From a virus, in IMG/VR virus record IMGVR_UViG_3300021378_000024, positions 1-60,879 of that record: a stretch of DNA of 60,879 bases, one strand, 5' to 3'. Numbering within the stretch: position 1 is the first letter of the stretch; each line of letters starts with the position of its first letter. A model generated the notes under the pieces. That model saw only the letters and a list, made by a program, of their open reading frames with translations. It had not been told where the DNA came from and ran no database searches. A program made the position numbers and the translations under genes. Of this stretch, positions 49,155 through 57,340 are shown one piece after another.

Positions 49155-49910
49155 ATGGGTTTTGTATTGAATATGTATGATGTCCCGTATGTAACGTCCT
49201 ACGCGGAAGCTGTGGCGTTCTATGAGCGCAGCGTGCCGTGGCGCAACGGCGGAGAGGATCGCCCGCTGGTGAACAAGCGCCACCGTGGTATGGGCGTGCG
49301 GCTCGTCGGGGACGCCGTTGTGTTCCGCTACCACACCACTGACGTGGTTAGCTGGGGGCCAGACGGCTCCTACGAGATCGACAACGGTCGCTACTACAGC
49401 AGGTCCACCTGCGAGTTTGCGAACAACTTCATGCCGCGCATGCACTGGCTCATGAGCGAGACGAAGCACCTGCGTATTAATGACCACATCCACCCCATAT
49501 GGGACTGCCGTCGGTTGCTGGTGTCCGCCGATGGCGTTGTATCTGGGCCCGGCCTCGGGCGCTTCATGAAGCGCACCGTCAACCGCAAGCAGGCTCGCAC
49601 CCTGCTCAAGGCACTGGGCTACTACGAGTATCTCGACTGGCACAAGGCGATGTATCCCATGGTGCAGGACACCATGCCACCCCGCTGGAAACGTGAGCAT
49701 GTGCGCGTCGACCAGATTGTCGAACTCTTAGCGCAGGGTGTCTACGCATACTACCAGCTCATGATGTCAAACGGGGGCGAGCCCGATACGGTCCGCGAGG
49801 TGCTGTATGCGGCCTTCGGCGATGCACGCAATGTGTGGGATGCAGCATACCACGACCGACTGCCAAGCGCCACTAACCTCCGTGGCTACGACGTTGTTAT
49901 GAAAGGATAA
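49155..49910 (+). CDS. Conserved phage hypothetical protein, 251 aa
   Basis: GVRLVGDAVVFRYHTTDVVSWGPDGSYEIDNGRYYSRSTCEFANNFMP is a beta-rich core known from several phage proteins without function; the C-terminal half is helical (RKQARTLLKALGYYEYLDWHKAM). It follows a palindrome and AGGAGAG. Confidence 0.75.
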   Translation: MGFVLNMYDVPYVTSYAEAVAFYERSVPWRNGGEDRPLVNKRHRGMGVRLVGDAVVFRYHTTDVVSWGPDGSYEIDNGRYYSRSTCEFANNFMPRMHWLMSETKHLRINDHIHPIWDCRRLLVSADGVVSGPGLGRFMKRTVNRKQARTLLKALGYYEYLDWHKAMYPMVQDTMPPRWKREHVRVDQIVELLAQGVYAYYQLMMSNGGEPDTVREVLYAAFGDARNVWDAAYHDRLPSATNLRGYDVVMKG

Positions 49911-49913
49911 CTT

Positions 49914-50372
49914 ATGAGTAAACCAAGCCGACCCTGCTCGACACCCGAGCAGCTTCCACAACAAGAAGGAGACCAACTGATGGACCTGAAGACCAAAGCA
50001 ATAGAGAAGATCGCCCGCCAGCTCAAGATCTTGGGCTGTGATTACATGATCGTGCCAGACGGTGACGCCGACAAGGCGATCATCAACGGCAACTTCACGC
50101 ACCACAAGCGGACGAAGCGTGGTGAGTGCACCAAGCACATAGCCAGCTATGCCGCCAACCTACAGCCGGGTGAGAGCGTCACCATACCTGTCGGCGAGTT
50201 CTCACTGGATACCCTCCAGAGTGCGGTGTCGGCCTATGCCTTCCGCACCTTCGGTAAGGGTAACTACATGTCCGGCAGGACGCCGGATGAGACCGGTGTC
50301 GAGCTCCTCTGCCTCGGCCAGCCCGAGGACACAGACGAGCCAACAGACGAACACGTTATGCGGGAGGAATAA
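49914..50372 (+). CDS. Small DNA- or RNA-binding-type hypothetical protein, 152 aa
   Basis: Two starts are possible: 49914 behind AAAGGA, or 49981 (MDLKTKAIEKIARQLKILGC) behind AAGGAG, which would give 130 aa. DYMIVPDGDADKAIINGNFTHHKRTKRGECTKHIASYAANLQPGESVTIPVGEFSLDTLQSAVSAYAFRTFGKGNYMS suggests a compact basic domain. Not assigned. Its stop region (TTATGC-GGGAG-GAATAA, 50356-50372) resembles a decayed palindrome. Confidence 0.65.
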   Translation: MSKPSRPCSTPEQLPQQEGDQLMDLKTKAIEKIARQLKILGCDYMIVPDGDADKAIINGNFTHHKRTKRGECTKHIASYAANLQPGESVTIPVGEFSLDTLQSAVSAYAFRTFGKGNYMSGRTPDETGVELLCLGQPEDTDEPTDEHVMREE

Positions 50373-50740
50373 TGGATGTAACCGTGGACTGTAGCTACCT
50401 CGCCTGCGACCTCGAGATGGTGATTTCACTACTTCGGGGCGTCGCGCCATACGCGCTGACTGCCGAGATGGTGTTGGACATGACCAAGTCGGACACCGAT
50501 GCAGTGTGGCGCGTCGAAGAACTCCACGATGGGCGAGTCGAAACCACATACATCGGCTTTTATCCCATTGACTATGACCGCGTAATATACTACGAAGACA
50601 GTTCAAAGCTACCCGAGTGGATTAACGATCGTGTAGCTGTATTACGTATGATGCCGTGTAATCCAACCACAAGTATAGTGTTTGGTGTCGGCAGGCGGAT
50701 ATCAGAGTCCGTCTTTTGGGTAGTTAAGGGGGATAACTAA
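50372..50740 (+). CDS. Hypothetical protein, 122 aa
   Basis: Start overlaps the previous stop (TAATG) and its stop overlaps the next start. LEMVISLLRGVAPYALTAEMVLDMT then WRVEELHDGRVETTYIGFYPIDYDR. Codon use is slightly less GC-rich than neighbours (ATA, AGT, TTA). Not recognised. Confidence 0.6.
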   Translation: MDVTVDCSYLACDLEMVISLLRGVAPYALTAEMVLDMTKSDTDAVWRVEELHDGRVETTYIGFYPIDYDRVIYYEDSSKLPEWINDRVAVLRMMPCNPTTSIVFGVGRRISESVFWVVKGDN

Positions 50741-51024
50741 TGGCAATGACTCCGGAGGCAAAAGTAAAGAAGCGTGTGGTCGCCTTACTCAAGGCGGCCG
50801 GTGCCTACTACTTCTACCCAGTGACGGGCGGCTTCGGCGCCTCCGGGGTTCCAGACATCATCGTGTGTCACAAGGGCAGGTTCATCGGCATCGAGTGCAA
50901 GGCCGGCAAGAACAAGCCCACAAAACTACAGCAGAAAAACCTCGCCGATATCGCCGCAGCTGGCGGTATCTCGCTCGTTGTAAACGAGCTTAACATTCAC
51001 GAGGTCGAAGACCTCATTACCTGA
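50740..51024 (+). CDS. VRR-NUC-domain nuclease
   Basis: A 94-aa single-domain nuclease: EAKVKKRVVALLKAAGAYYFYPVTGGFGASGVPDIIVCHKGRFIGIECKAGKNKPTKLQQKNLADIAAAGG. PD...ECKAGK is the PD-(D/E)XK core and Q in KLQQ the following conserved residue. Such phage VRR-NUC proteins are thought to resolve branched DNA, like Holliday-junction nucleases. Confidence 0.85.
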   Translation: MAMTPEAKVKKRVVALLKAAGAYYFYPVTGGFGASGVPDIIVCHKGRFIGIECKAGKNKPTKLQQKNLADIAAAGGISLVVNELNIHEVEDLIT

Positions 51025-51036
51025 AAGGATAATAAA

Positions 51037-51279
51037 ATGACTGACTATCAACCGACATTCGGACCGGTAGTGATCGAATGGGACGACAACCCCGGAACGC
51101 TGGTGGCCAAGTGCCAGAGCGGACGGTTTGATTGCAGAGGGCGCATCGGTGGGGCGTGCGTTTGGCATGAGCACGAAGACGGCGAGGCGAGAAAACTGCC
51201 CGACGACATGCTGACACCTAACTGGTGCGAATATAAGGCCGCCGCGCTGGCTGACGCCGAGGAGATGAACAATGGCTAA
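51037..51279 (+). CDS. Hypothetical protein, 80 aa
   Basis: FGPVVIEWDDNPGTLVAKCQSGRFDCRGRIGGACVWHEHEDGEA has three Cys and His residues that could bind metal. Preceded by AAAGGA and overlapping the next gene by 8 bases. Unknown. Confidence 0.65.
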   Translation: MTDYQPTFGPVVIEWDDNPGTLVAKCQSGRFDCRGRIGGACVWHEHEDGEARKLPDDMLTPNWCEYKAAALADAEEMNNG

Positions 51280-51547
51280 TTGGTCAGACTTTGAAGTGCA
51301 CCCGATTGGGACAAGCGACCGGATCATGCAAGGGGCGCGTGGGCCGGGAGTCGGCCTCAATGATGACCCGCAAGCAGGGCTCCGTCGTGGGTACTGGATG
51401 GCCCACGACGGACCGATACACATGTCCAACATGTGCGACGAGCATGTCCTGAATGCGTACCGGACGTGCATTTGGCACGGCAACGACACCAAGGCAGACG
51501 AGCTACTGACTGAGCTCGAACACCGAGACCTAGACTGGAGAGTATGA
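51272..51547 (+). CDS. Hypothetical protein, 91 aa
   Basis: N-terminus WSDFEVHPIGTSDRI resembles that of the protein at 52071 (TDFETNPVGTGERI), suggesting a shared small module. The rest (MSNMCDEHVLNAYRTCIWHGNDTKADELLTEL) is helical with two Cys. Not recognised. Confidence 0.65.
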   Translation: MANWSDFEVHPIGTSDRIMQGARGPGVGLNDDPQAGLRRGYWMAHDGPIHMSNMCDEHVLNAYRTCIWHGNDTKADELLTELEHRDLDWRV

Positions 51548-52068
51548 TGCCCGAGCACGAAGAACTTAGCGATATGGATGATATCGACGACGCGATTGCT
51601 GCGGTGACGCTAGGTATGGCGCTTATCGTCGCCGTGTTTGTCGCCGCTCTTTTTGTCCTCACCATGTTGACACCAACCGCAGCCACCGCCGGTCCTGACC
51701 GGGCTTATATCCTCGCAGGCTCAAAGCACCTTGGCACGGACCACGAGTTCAACGAGATCAACCCCGGTTTGTTCCTGACATGGGAACTGGATCGCTTCGA
51801 CGTCACCGTGGGGGCATATCACAACAGCTACGGCAGCGGGTCTCTTGCTGCCAGCGTGGCCTATCCCCTTGTCAGGGGCGAGGACTGGTCCGTGGACGCC
51901 TTCGCAGGGCTGGCGACATACTTCGGCACCACCAACCCCAACATCGTTCCTATGGCCGGTCTACAGGCCCGCTATGGGCCTGCGTTCGTCCAGTATGTCC
52001 CGGTGCCGGGTGGTCAGTATATGGACGGTCTTGTTTCGTTTGGCCTGACCTTTGAGGTTGGAGACTGA
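51544..52068 (+). CDS. Outer-membrane beta-barrel-like protein with N-terminal membrane/signal segment
   Basis: A 174-aa protein. Residues about 20-43 (VTLGMALIVAVFVAALFVLTML) form a signal anchor, followed by TPTAATAGPDRA, a plausible cleavage region. The rest is alternating beta strands (INPGLFLTWELDRFDVTVGAYHNSYGSGSLAASVAYPL, VDAFAGLATYFG, MAGLQARYGPAFVQYVPV) ending FGLTFEV, with a C-terminal aromatic-rich strand as in small barrels. This resembles small LPS-modifying or PagP/PagL-like barrels in layout. A role in superinfection exclusion or envelope change is a hypothesis. Confidence 0.65.
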   Translation: MMPEHEELSDMDDIDDAIAAVTLGMALIVAVFVAALFVLTMLTPTAATAGPDRAYILAGSKHLGTDHEFNEINPGLFLTWELDRFDVTVGAYHNSYGSGSLAASVAYPLVRGEDWSVDAFAGLATYFGTTNPNIVPMAGLQARYGPAFVQYVPVPGGQYMDGLVSFGLTFEVGD

Positions 52069-52070
52069 CA

Positions 52071-52343
52071 ATGACCGACTTTGAAACCAACCCCGTTGGC
52101 ACAGGGGAGCGGATCGAGGAACTTGAGGCGAAGTTGGCGAAGGCGATTGCAGAAATGGAAAAGGCTGATGGATACCTTACACGCCTACAAACTCGTAACT
52201 CCGAACCTCTCAATAGTGTAAATGGCTGCGGCAGCAAAAAGGGACGCAGCCAATATACTGCAATGGTAAGAAACGAAGCCAGAGAATATTGGGCATCGTT
52301 AGGGAACACCCTCGCAGAACTGAAAGGACAAGACGATGAGTGA
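52071..52343 (+). CDS. Small coiled-coil protein, 90 aa
   Basis: TDFETNPVGTGERIEELEAKLAKAIAEMEKADGYL is a short module plus coiled coil; the C-terminus LAELKGQDDE is encoded by a 28-bp repeat (52311-52338) shared with the gene at 52859. The middle (NSEPLNSVNGCGSKKGRSQYTAMVRNEARE) is less GC-rich. Not recognised. Confidence 0.65.
   Translation: MTDFETNPVGTGERIEELEAKLAKAIAEMEKADGYLTRLQTRNSEPLNSVNGCGSKKGRSQYTAMVRNEAREYWASLGNTLAELKGQDDE
52311..52338. repeat. 28-bp direct repeat at a gene junction, copy 1
   Basis: CTCGCAGAACTGAAAGGACA then AGACGATG; encodes a C-terminus, supplies the ribosome site AAAGGA and the start of the next gene. Identical to 53120-53147. Confidence 0.9.
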
Positions 52344-52616
52344 CAATCTCATAAACTTAGATGAACACCGCCCGCATATCACAGCATACGTCGCCTGCAT
52401 TGACTGCGCTAAGGACTGGATAGCTGTCGCACCCGCAGACACGCTTCACTTTAACTGCCCGGAGTGCGACAAACTTTCCGGTGTGGTTGTTGATCCTGCC
52501 AACCCTGAGTTTATCAACGACTTCATGCGGCCAGCCAAAAAGAAGGCAGAGAAACAGCGCCGCACAATGGTGATGCTAAACGCGGCCCGCATGATTGACG
52601 AGGGGGCTTTTGACTG

Positions 52617-52617
<1 letters not shown>
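52336..52617 (+). CDS. CxxC zinc-finger-type small protein, 93 aa
   Basis: YVACIDCAKDWIAVAPADTLHFNCPECDKLSG gives two CxxC pairs about 18 residues apart, a zinc-ribbon layout. The C-terminus is basic helix (KKKAEKQRRTMVMLNAARMI). Probably nucleic-acid or protein binding; unknown. Confidence 0.7.
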
Positions 52618-52858
<241 letters not shown>

Positions 52859-52862
<4 letters not shown>

Positions 52863-53158
52863 TGACTAAGTGGACACTACCAGAGGGGCGCAAGCCCCTC
52901 ACCGACGCCGACATTGCAGCACTGACGCGCCGTCTCGCTGGCACGGCTGTTGACTACAAGGAGCTGTATCAGGCTGCCAAGCGTGACGCAGAAGAGGCCG
53001 AGGCCTATGTCGCGGAACTGGAAGCCAAGCTGAAAGCCTCAGAGGACTTCGGTCTGCGTCTGGAGCGCTTTGCGGATCAAGCCGGAGATACATTTTTGTT
53101 GCAGAGGGCGCGTGAGTTCCTCGCAGAACTGAAAGGACAAGACGATGGAAGAAATTGA
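52859..53158 (+). CDS. Small coiled-coil protein, 99 aa
   Basis: LTDADIAALTRRLAGTAVDYKELYQAAKRDAEEAEAYVAELEAKLKASEDFGLRLERFADQAGD is a coiled coil; the C-terminus LAELKGQDDG repeats that of the 52071 protein. Not recognised. Confidence 0.65.
53120..53147. repeat. 28-bp direct repeat at a gene junction, copy 2
   Basis: Identical to 52311-52338; again spans a C-terminus, an AAAGGA ribosome site and the next ATG. Confidence 0.9.
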
Positions 53159-53618
53159 AGTGATGTGCACAACCGTGCTCGCCACAAACACGGCGTTTGC
53201 GGTGCGGGCCGACACAGGGGAGCAAGTGTTTGTCCCCTCTGCGGTAGCCCATGCCGCTCAGCTACAAGTCGGTGACATCGTGCGGGCGACCGTTGTGCCT
53301 AATACACACTACCCGGAAAAGACACCGTGGTTCGCCATTCGCGTCGAGCGGGACGCCCCCGTGCCAGCTTTGATCGCGCAGGATAGCCTCGACCAGCGCA
53401 TTGTCGAATACCTCGACGTACAACCGGCCTATGCCACCACGTCAGAGGTTGCAGAGGAGTTCAACGTAGACACGACGATCGCGGGCAATGCACTGAACCG
53501 CGTGTTCCGTCGGGGTCAAGCCGTGAGAGCCGATGTGTATTCCAAGCCGGATCAACAGCGGGCTTCGTTCTGTTTGTGGGCCGCCAACACAAGCAGGTTT
53601 GTGGAGGTCGATCTGTGA
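53145..53618 (+). CDS. OB-fold/cold-shock-like plus winged-helix-like protein, 157 aa
   Basis: N-terminal 80 residues (TTVLATNTAFAVRADTGEQVFVPSAVAHAAQLQVGDIVRATVVPN) follow the strand order of a cold-shock or S1-like OB fold. The C-terminal half (DQRIVEYLDVQPAYATTSEVAEEFNVDTTIAGNALNRVFRRGQAVRADVY) looks like a winged helix. The pair suggests an RNA/DNA-binding regulator. Its start lies in the 28-bp repeat. Confidence 0.65.
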   Translation: MEEIEVMCTTVLATNTAFAVRADTGEQVFVPSAVAHAAQLQVGDIVRATVVPNTHYPEKTPWFAIRVERDAPVPALIAQDSLDQRIVEYLDVQPAYATTSEVAEEFNVDTTIAGNALNRVFRRGQAVRADVYSKPDQQRASFCLWAANTSRFVEVDL

Positions 53619-53842
53619 CCCCTGCAGCCAAGAGAGCCAAGGAGGCCAAGGACGAGTTCGACGCCATGGTCAAAGCAGCCGCCCCCGGAGAACGCATAAC
53701 CTACCACACAGGGGACCGCGCGGGGGGCCCGTACAAGTATGCGGCATACGCAGCATACGAGAGGGGCGACGTGTTGCTGGTGCAGCGTAGGGTCGGGGTA
53801 GCACTGTTCGACTACCTCGCTGTTCGGGTGAAGAAGAAATGA
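53615..53842 (+). CDS. Hypothetical basic protein, 75 aa, GTG start
   Basis: GTG at 53615 overlaps the previous stop (GTGA) and is preferred to an upstream ATG at 53576, which would overlap by 43 bases. TPAAKRAKEAKDEFDAMVKAAAPGERITYHTGDRAGGPYKYAAYAAYERGDVLLVQRRVG. Unknown. Confidence 0.6.
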   Translation: MTPAAKRAKEAKDEFDAMVKAAAPGERITYHTGDRAGGPYKYAAYAAYERGDVLLVQRRVGVALFDYLAVRVKKK

Positions 53843-54099
53843 GGCGGCGTCCGATACCGCGCCGGAAACCGGCAACGAAGGCGACCGAGCGGCAGCGCGA
53901 CGAGCAGCTGGCCATGGTCATGCACCTGCGAGAGAACGAGGGGATGACGTTCGGGCAGATGGCCCCCCATGTGCACATGACACGGCACGCGTGCATCGGT
54001 GCCTACCATCGCCTGCGTGATGCCTATGAGGCGAGTTGCGAGTGCACTAAACCCGAAAACAAAGATGGCGGCATGGAGCCCCTATGGTGGAGGACCTGA
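53839..54099 (+). CDS. GcrA-like helix-turn-helix regulator
   Basis: An 86-aa basic protein. ENEGMTFGQMAPHVHMTRHACIGAYHRLRD is a helix-turn-helix whose second helix TR-x-A-x-IG-x2-HRL follows the TRNAVIGKVHRL motif of GcrA, a cell-cycle regulator of Alphaproteobacteria that recognises GANTC-methylated promoters. A Cys pair follows (CECTK). It may redirect host transcription. The link to GcrA rests on this motif only. Confidence 0.6.
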   Translation: MRRRPIPRRKPATKATERQRDEQLAMVMHLRENEGMTFGQMAPHVHMTRHACIGAYHRLRDAYEASCECTKPENKDGGMEPLWWRT

Positions 54100-54100
54100 C

Positions 54101-54487
54101 ATGACACAGACTGAAGAAAGATGCTGGCAATACCTGCTGGCAAACCGGGATGCCACGACCGAAGACGTGGTGCTCAACTGCGATGTATCGCTGGGCTATG
54201 CCGAGGAGCTCATGGCTCGGATCAGCAGTCCCAACTGGCGTGAACCTGTCAGTGCCCTCGAAGGGCAGGTCGGCGGGTCCCACTACAAGGATATGGAGGT
54301 CCAGCCTTGGCAGGCCATGGAAGCGTGGCTCACTCCCGAAGAGTACCGAGGCTATCATAAGGGTGTAGCCATTGGCTACCTCGCACGGGAACGGCAAAAA
54401 GGGGGACTGCAGGATATCGAGAAGGCCATCCACCACCTGAACAGGCTTGTGGAGGTAGAACGTGACAGACCTACCAAAGCAGATTGA
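54101..54487 (+). CDS. DUF3310-domain protein, 128 aa
   Basis: Start at 54101 (MTQTEERCWQYLLANRDATT) just after the previous stop. The C-terminal half carries VGGSHYKDMEVQPWQAMEAWLTPEEYRGYHKGVAIGYLARERQKGGLQDIEKAIHHLNRLVE, the DUF3310 domain of many phage nucleotide-kinase-like proteins. The N-terminal half looks like a small HTH (TTEDVVLNCDVSLGYAEELM). Confidence 0.8.
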   Translation: MTQTEERCWQYLLANRDATTEDVVLNCDVSLGYAEELMARISSPNWREPVSALEGQVGGSHYKDMEVQPWQAMEAWLTPEEYRGYHKGVAIGYLARERQKGGLQDIEKAIHHLNRLVEVERDRPTKAD

Positions 54488-54496
54488 AGGCAGCGC

Positions 54497-54513
54497 TTAT
54501 GCGCGGCGCATAA
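54497..54513. repeat. TTATGC palindrome, copy 16
   Basis: TTATGC-GCGGC-GCATAA; fifteen bases to the ATG at 54529, with AAAGGAGA. It is the only full copy between 49.2 and 58.2 kb and marks the start of the replication block. Confidence 0.85.
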
Positions 54514-54528
54514 CAAAGGAGAACCAAC

Positions 54529-55065
54529 ATGCACATCATGATCGACATTGAGACTATGGGCACGCGCCCAACTGCACCTATCGTATCGTTCGGGGCCGTG
54601 GCGTTCGACGCCGACGGCATCCACCATAAGTTCTACCGCGCGGTGGACCTCAACTCTGCCGTTGTCAGCGGTGCCGTCATCGAGCCCGGCACTGTACTGT
54701 GGTGGTTGGACCAGAGCGACGACGCCCGGGCAGCCCTGACTACCGACATCGTCGAGCCCATTGGCGACGTACTGGTGGCATTCCAAGAGTTTGTTGCAGG
54801 TCTACCGGGCGGGGTCGGCGCCCTGCGTGGCGTCTGGGGCAACGGTGCGACATTCGACAACGTGCTGGTTGCCGAGGCGTACAAGCGGTTGGACATGCTG
54901 GTGCCATGGCCATTCTGGAAGGACCGTTGCTATCGCACCGTGAGGACCATGTTTCCGGCGGTGGAACTGGTCAGAAATGGAACGCACCACCATGCGCTAG
55001 CCGACGCCGAGACGCAAGCGCAGCACCTGATCGCGATCAGCGAGAGTGCGGGCGGCCTGCTATGA
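54529..55065 (+). CDS. DEDDh 3'-5' exonuclease (DexA/RNase T-like)
   Basis: A 178-aa nuclease. Exo I IMIDIETMGTRPTAPIVSFGAV (D-x-E), Exo II WGNGATFDNVLV (N...FD), Exo III HHHALADAETQAQHL (H...D). Layout matches the phage exonuclease A-type family. It probably degrades host or processing intermediates. Confidence 0.85.
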   Translation: MHIMIDIETMGTRPTAPIVSFGAVAFDADGIHHKFYRAVDLNSAVVSGAVIEPGTVLWWLDQSDDARAALTTDIVEPIGDVLVAFQEFVAGLPGGVGALRGVWGNGATFDNVLVAEAYKRLDMLVPWPFWKDRCYRTVRTMFPAVELVRNGTHHHALADAETQAQHLIAISESAGGLL

Positions 55066-55505
55066 ACCCGATAGATACACCCCGACTGCAAGAGTGGGCC
55101 ATCGACATGGCCAAGCACGTGGCCAAGTTGAGCAAGGACCCCTCCACGAAAGTGGGGGCGGTCATCTTCGACCCGAAGAGACGCATCGTCAGTGCGGGCT
55201 ACAACGGTTTCGCCCGAGGTGTGGATGACACGGCGGAGCGACTGACCAACCGCGACGCCAAGTTGAAGATGACACTGCACGCCGAGAAGAACGCCATCCT
55301 GTTCGCCACAGCTCCTCTGGACGGCTGCACAATGGCGGTCACTCACCCCTGTTGCGCGCAGTGTGCCGCGCAGGCTATTCAAGCGGGCATCAAGCACGTC
55401 GTGTGGCCGCGCCCCGCGCCAGAGTTCATGGCGCGTTGGGCCGAAGACTACAAGCTGAGCAAGGCGCAGTTCGCAGAGGTGGGCGTTACCGTGGAGGAAG
55501 TGTGA
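55062..55505 (+). CDS. dCMP/cytidine-type deaminase
   Basis: Start at 55062 overlaps the previous stop (ATGA); 147 aa. HAEKNAIL (H73, E75) and PCCAQC (C98, C101) are the zinc and catalytic motifs; DPSTKVGAVIFDP is the family start. It converts dCMP to dUMP for dTMP synthesis. No thymidylate synthase is seen nearby. It ends on the polymerase start. Confidence 0.88.
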   Translation: MNPIDTPRLQEWAIDMAKHVAKLSKDPSTKVGAVIFDPKRRIVSAGYNGFARGVDDTAERLTNRDAKLKMTLHAEKNAILFATAPLDGCTMAVTHPCCAQCAAQAIQAGIKHVVWPRPAPEFMARWAEDYKLSKAQFAEVGVTVEEV

Positions 55506-57340
55506 TGGACACTATCGCATGCGACTTTGAGACGTTCTACTCCCGCGAGTATTCACTATCCAAGATGACCACCGAAGAGTATATCCGCGACCCGCGGTTT
55601 CAGGTGATCGGCGTCTCGGTAAAGGTCAATGAGGGCGATACCGGGTGGTTCTCCGGCACGGCCAAGGAGACCTTGGCATTCCTGCGCCAGTACGACTGGG
55701 AAAACAGCGCTATGATTGCGCACAACACGCTGTTCGACGGTGCGATCATGTCTTGGCGGTGCGGTATCAGGCCGAAAGTGCTGATCGACACACTGTCCAT
55801 GTCTCGGGCCATGTTTGGCGTCGACGCCGGGCACAGCCTCAAGGCACTGGCGGGTCGACTGGGCCTGCCGGCCAAAGGCGACGAAGTAACTCGCGCAATC
55901 GGCAAGCGCCGCGCCGATTTCACCGCGAGGGAGATGCACGACTACGGCGAATACTGCCGCCTCGACGTGCACCTGACATACGAAGCGTTCCGCAAGATGA
56001 CGCTCATGGGGTTCCCCAAGAGCGAGCTGAAGCTGATCGACCTTACGCTGAAGATGTTCACCGACCCTGCGCTGGAGCTCGACGTGCCGCACCTGCAGGG
56101 GCACCTGATACGGACGCAACGAGAGAAAGAGCAGATGCTCGCTGATGCGGGTATAGCCGACCGCAGGGACCTGCTGTCAAACCAGAAGTTCGCTGACCTG
56201 CTACGCGGCCTTGGTGTCGAGCCGCCGATGAAGACCAGCCCGGCAACGGGTAAGCCAACGTATGCATTTGCCAAGAACGACGAGAGCTTTCAGGCGTTGG
56301 CAGAGCACGACGACTTGCGGGTACAGACGCTTGTATCGGCGCGGCTGGGCACCAAGAGCACGCTAGAGGAAACGCGCACCGAACGGTTCATCTCCATCGG
56401 ACAGCGGGGCAAGTTCCCAGTGCCGCTGCGCTACTACGCCGCCCACACCGGGCGGTGGGGCGGCACTGACAAGATCAACATGCAGAACCTGCCGTCGCGT
56501 GGACCGAACGCCAAGCAGCTCAAGAAGGCCATCCGGGCCCCGGAGGGCTACATGCTGGTGGACTGCGACTCATCGCAGATCGAGGCCCGCGTGCTGGCAT
56601 GGCTGGCGGAGCAGGAAGATCTGGTGGCGGCGTTCGCCCGGGGCGAGGACGTCTACAAGATCATGGCGTCCAAAATATACGGCGTCGACGTCGCCGATAT
56701 CGACAAAGGCCAGAGGCAGGTGGGCAAGACCGTCATCCTCGGTGCCGGGTACGGCGTCGGCCACAACAAGCTGCAGCTATTCCTCAAGACGCAGGCGGGG
56801 GTAGACGTGGACCTCGACGAGGCCAAGCGCATCATCGACATTTACCGCCACTTAAACGCTCGCATCAGTGGGCTGTGGAAGTCAGCGCAACGCACCGTAG
56901 AATACCTCGAACGCGGTGACGCACTCGCTTTCGGCCGGCCCGGCGTGCTCGGCGTCGACGTTGACGACACAGCCATCGTACTGCCAAACGGATTACCTAT
57001 CCGATACGACGGACTGTTTGCTGAACAGGGGGAGAAGGGGTACGAGTATCAGTACAAAACGCGTCGCGGACCGAAGCGGCTATATGGTGGCGCGTGCGTC
57101 GAGAATGTAACCCAAGCACTTGCACGTATCGTGGTTGGCGAACAGATGCTTAAAATAGCGAAACGGTATCGCGTGGTGTTGACTGTGCATGACAGCGTGG
57201 TATCCTGTGTACCCGAGGCCGAGGTAGGCGAGGCGCGGGAGTATATCGAAACCTGCATGCGCTGGACCCCGGACTGGGCCGAAGGGCTACCCGTCAACTG
57301 CGAGTCTGGTGTTGGCGAGAGCTATGGAGATTGCGAATGA
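55505..57340 (+). CDS. Family A DNA polymerase with 3'-5' exonuclease
   Basis: 611 aa from the TGATG-coupled ATG at 55505. Exo motifs: CDFETFYS, HNTLFDGAI, YGEYCRLDVHLTYE. Polymerase motif A LVDCDSSQIEARVLAWLAEQ, motif B RQVGKTVILGAGYG, motif C LTVHDSVV. In motif B the position equivalent to E. coli Phe762 is Leu412. It replicates the phage genome with the primase-helicase. In published surveys Leu at this site is associated with slower, often temperate phages, though no integrase is present here. Confidence 0.95.
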   Translation: MDTIACDFETFYSREYSLSKMTTEEYIRDPRFQVIGVSVKVNEGDTGWFSGTAKETLAFLRQYDWENSAMIAHNTLFDGAIMSWRCGIRPKVLIDTLSMSRAMFGVDAGHSLKALAGRLGLPAKGDEVTRAIGKRRADFTAREMHDYGEYCRLDVHLTYEAFRKMTLMGFPKSELKLIDLTLKMFTDPALELDVPHLQGHLIRTQREKEQMLADAGIADRRDLLSNQKFADLLRGLGVEPPMKTSPATGKPTYAFAKNDESFQALAEHDDLRVQTLVSARLGTKSTLEETRTERFISIGQRGKFPVPLRYYAAHTGRWGGTDKINMQNLPSRGPNAKQLKKAIRAPEGYMLVDCDSSQIEARVLAWLAEQEDLVAAFARGEDVYKIMASKIYGVDVADIDKGQRQVGKTVILGAGYGVGHNKLQLFLKTQAGVDVDLDEAKRIIDIYRHLNARISGLWKSAQRTVEYLERGDALAFGRPGVLGVDVDDTAIVLPNGLPIRYDGLFAEQGEKGYEYQYKTRRGPKRLYGGACVENVTQALARIVVGEQMLKIAKRYRVVLTVHDSVVSCVPEAEVGEAREYIETCMRWTPDWAEGLPVNCESGVGESYGDCE

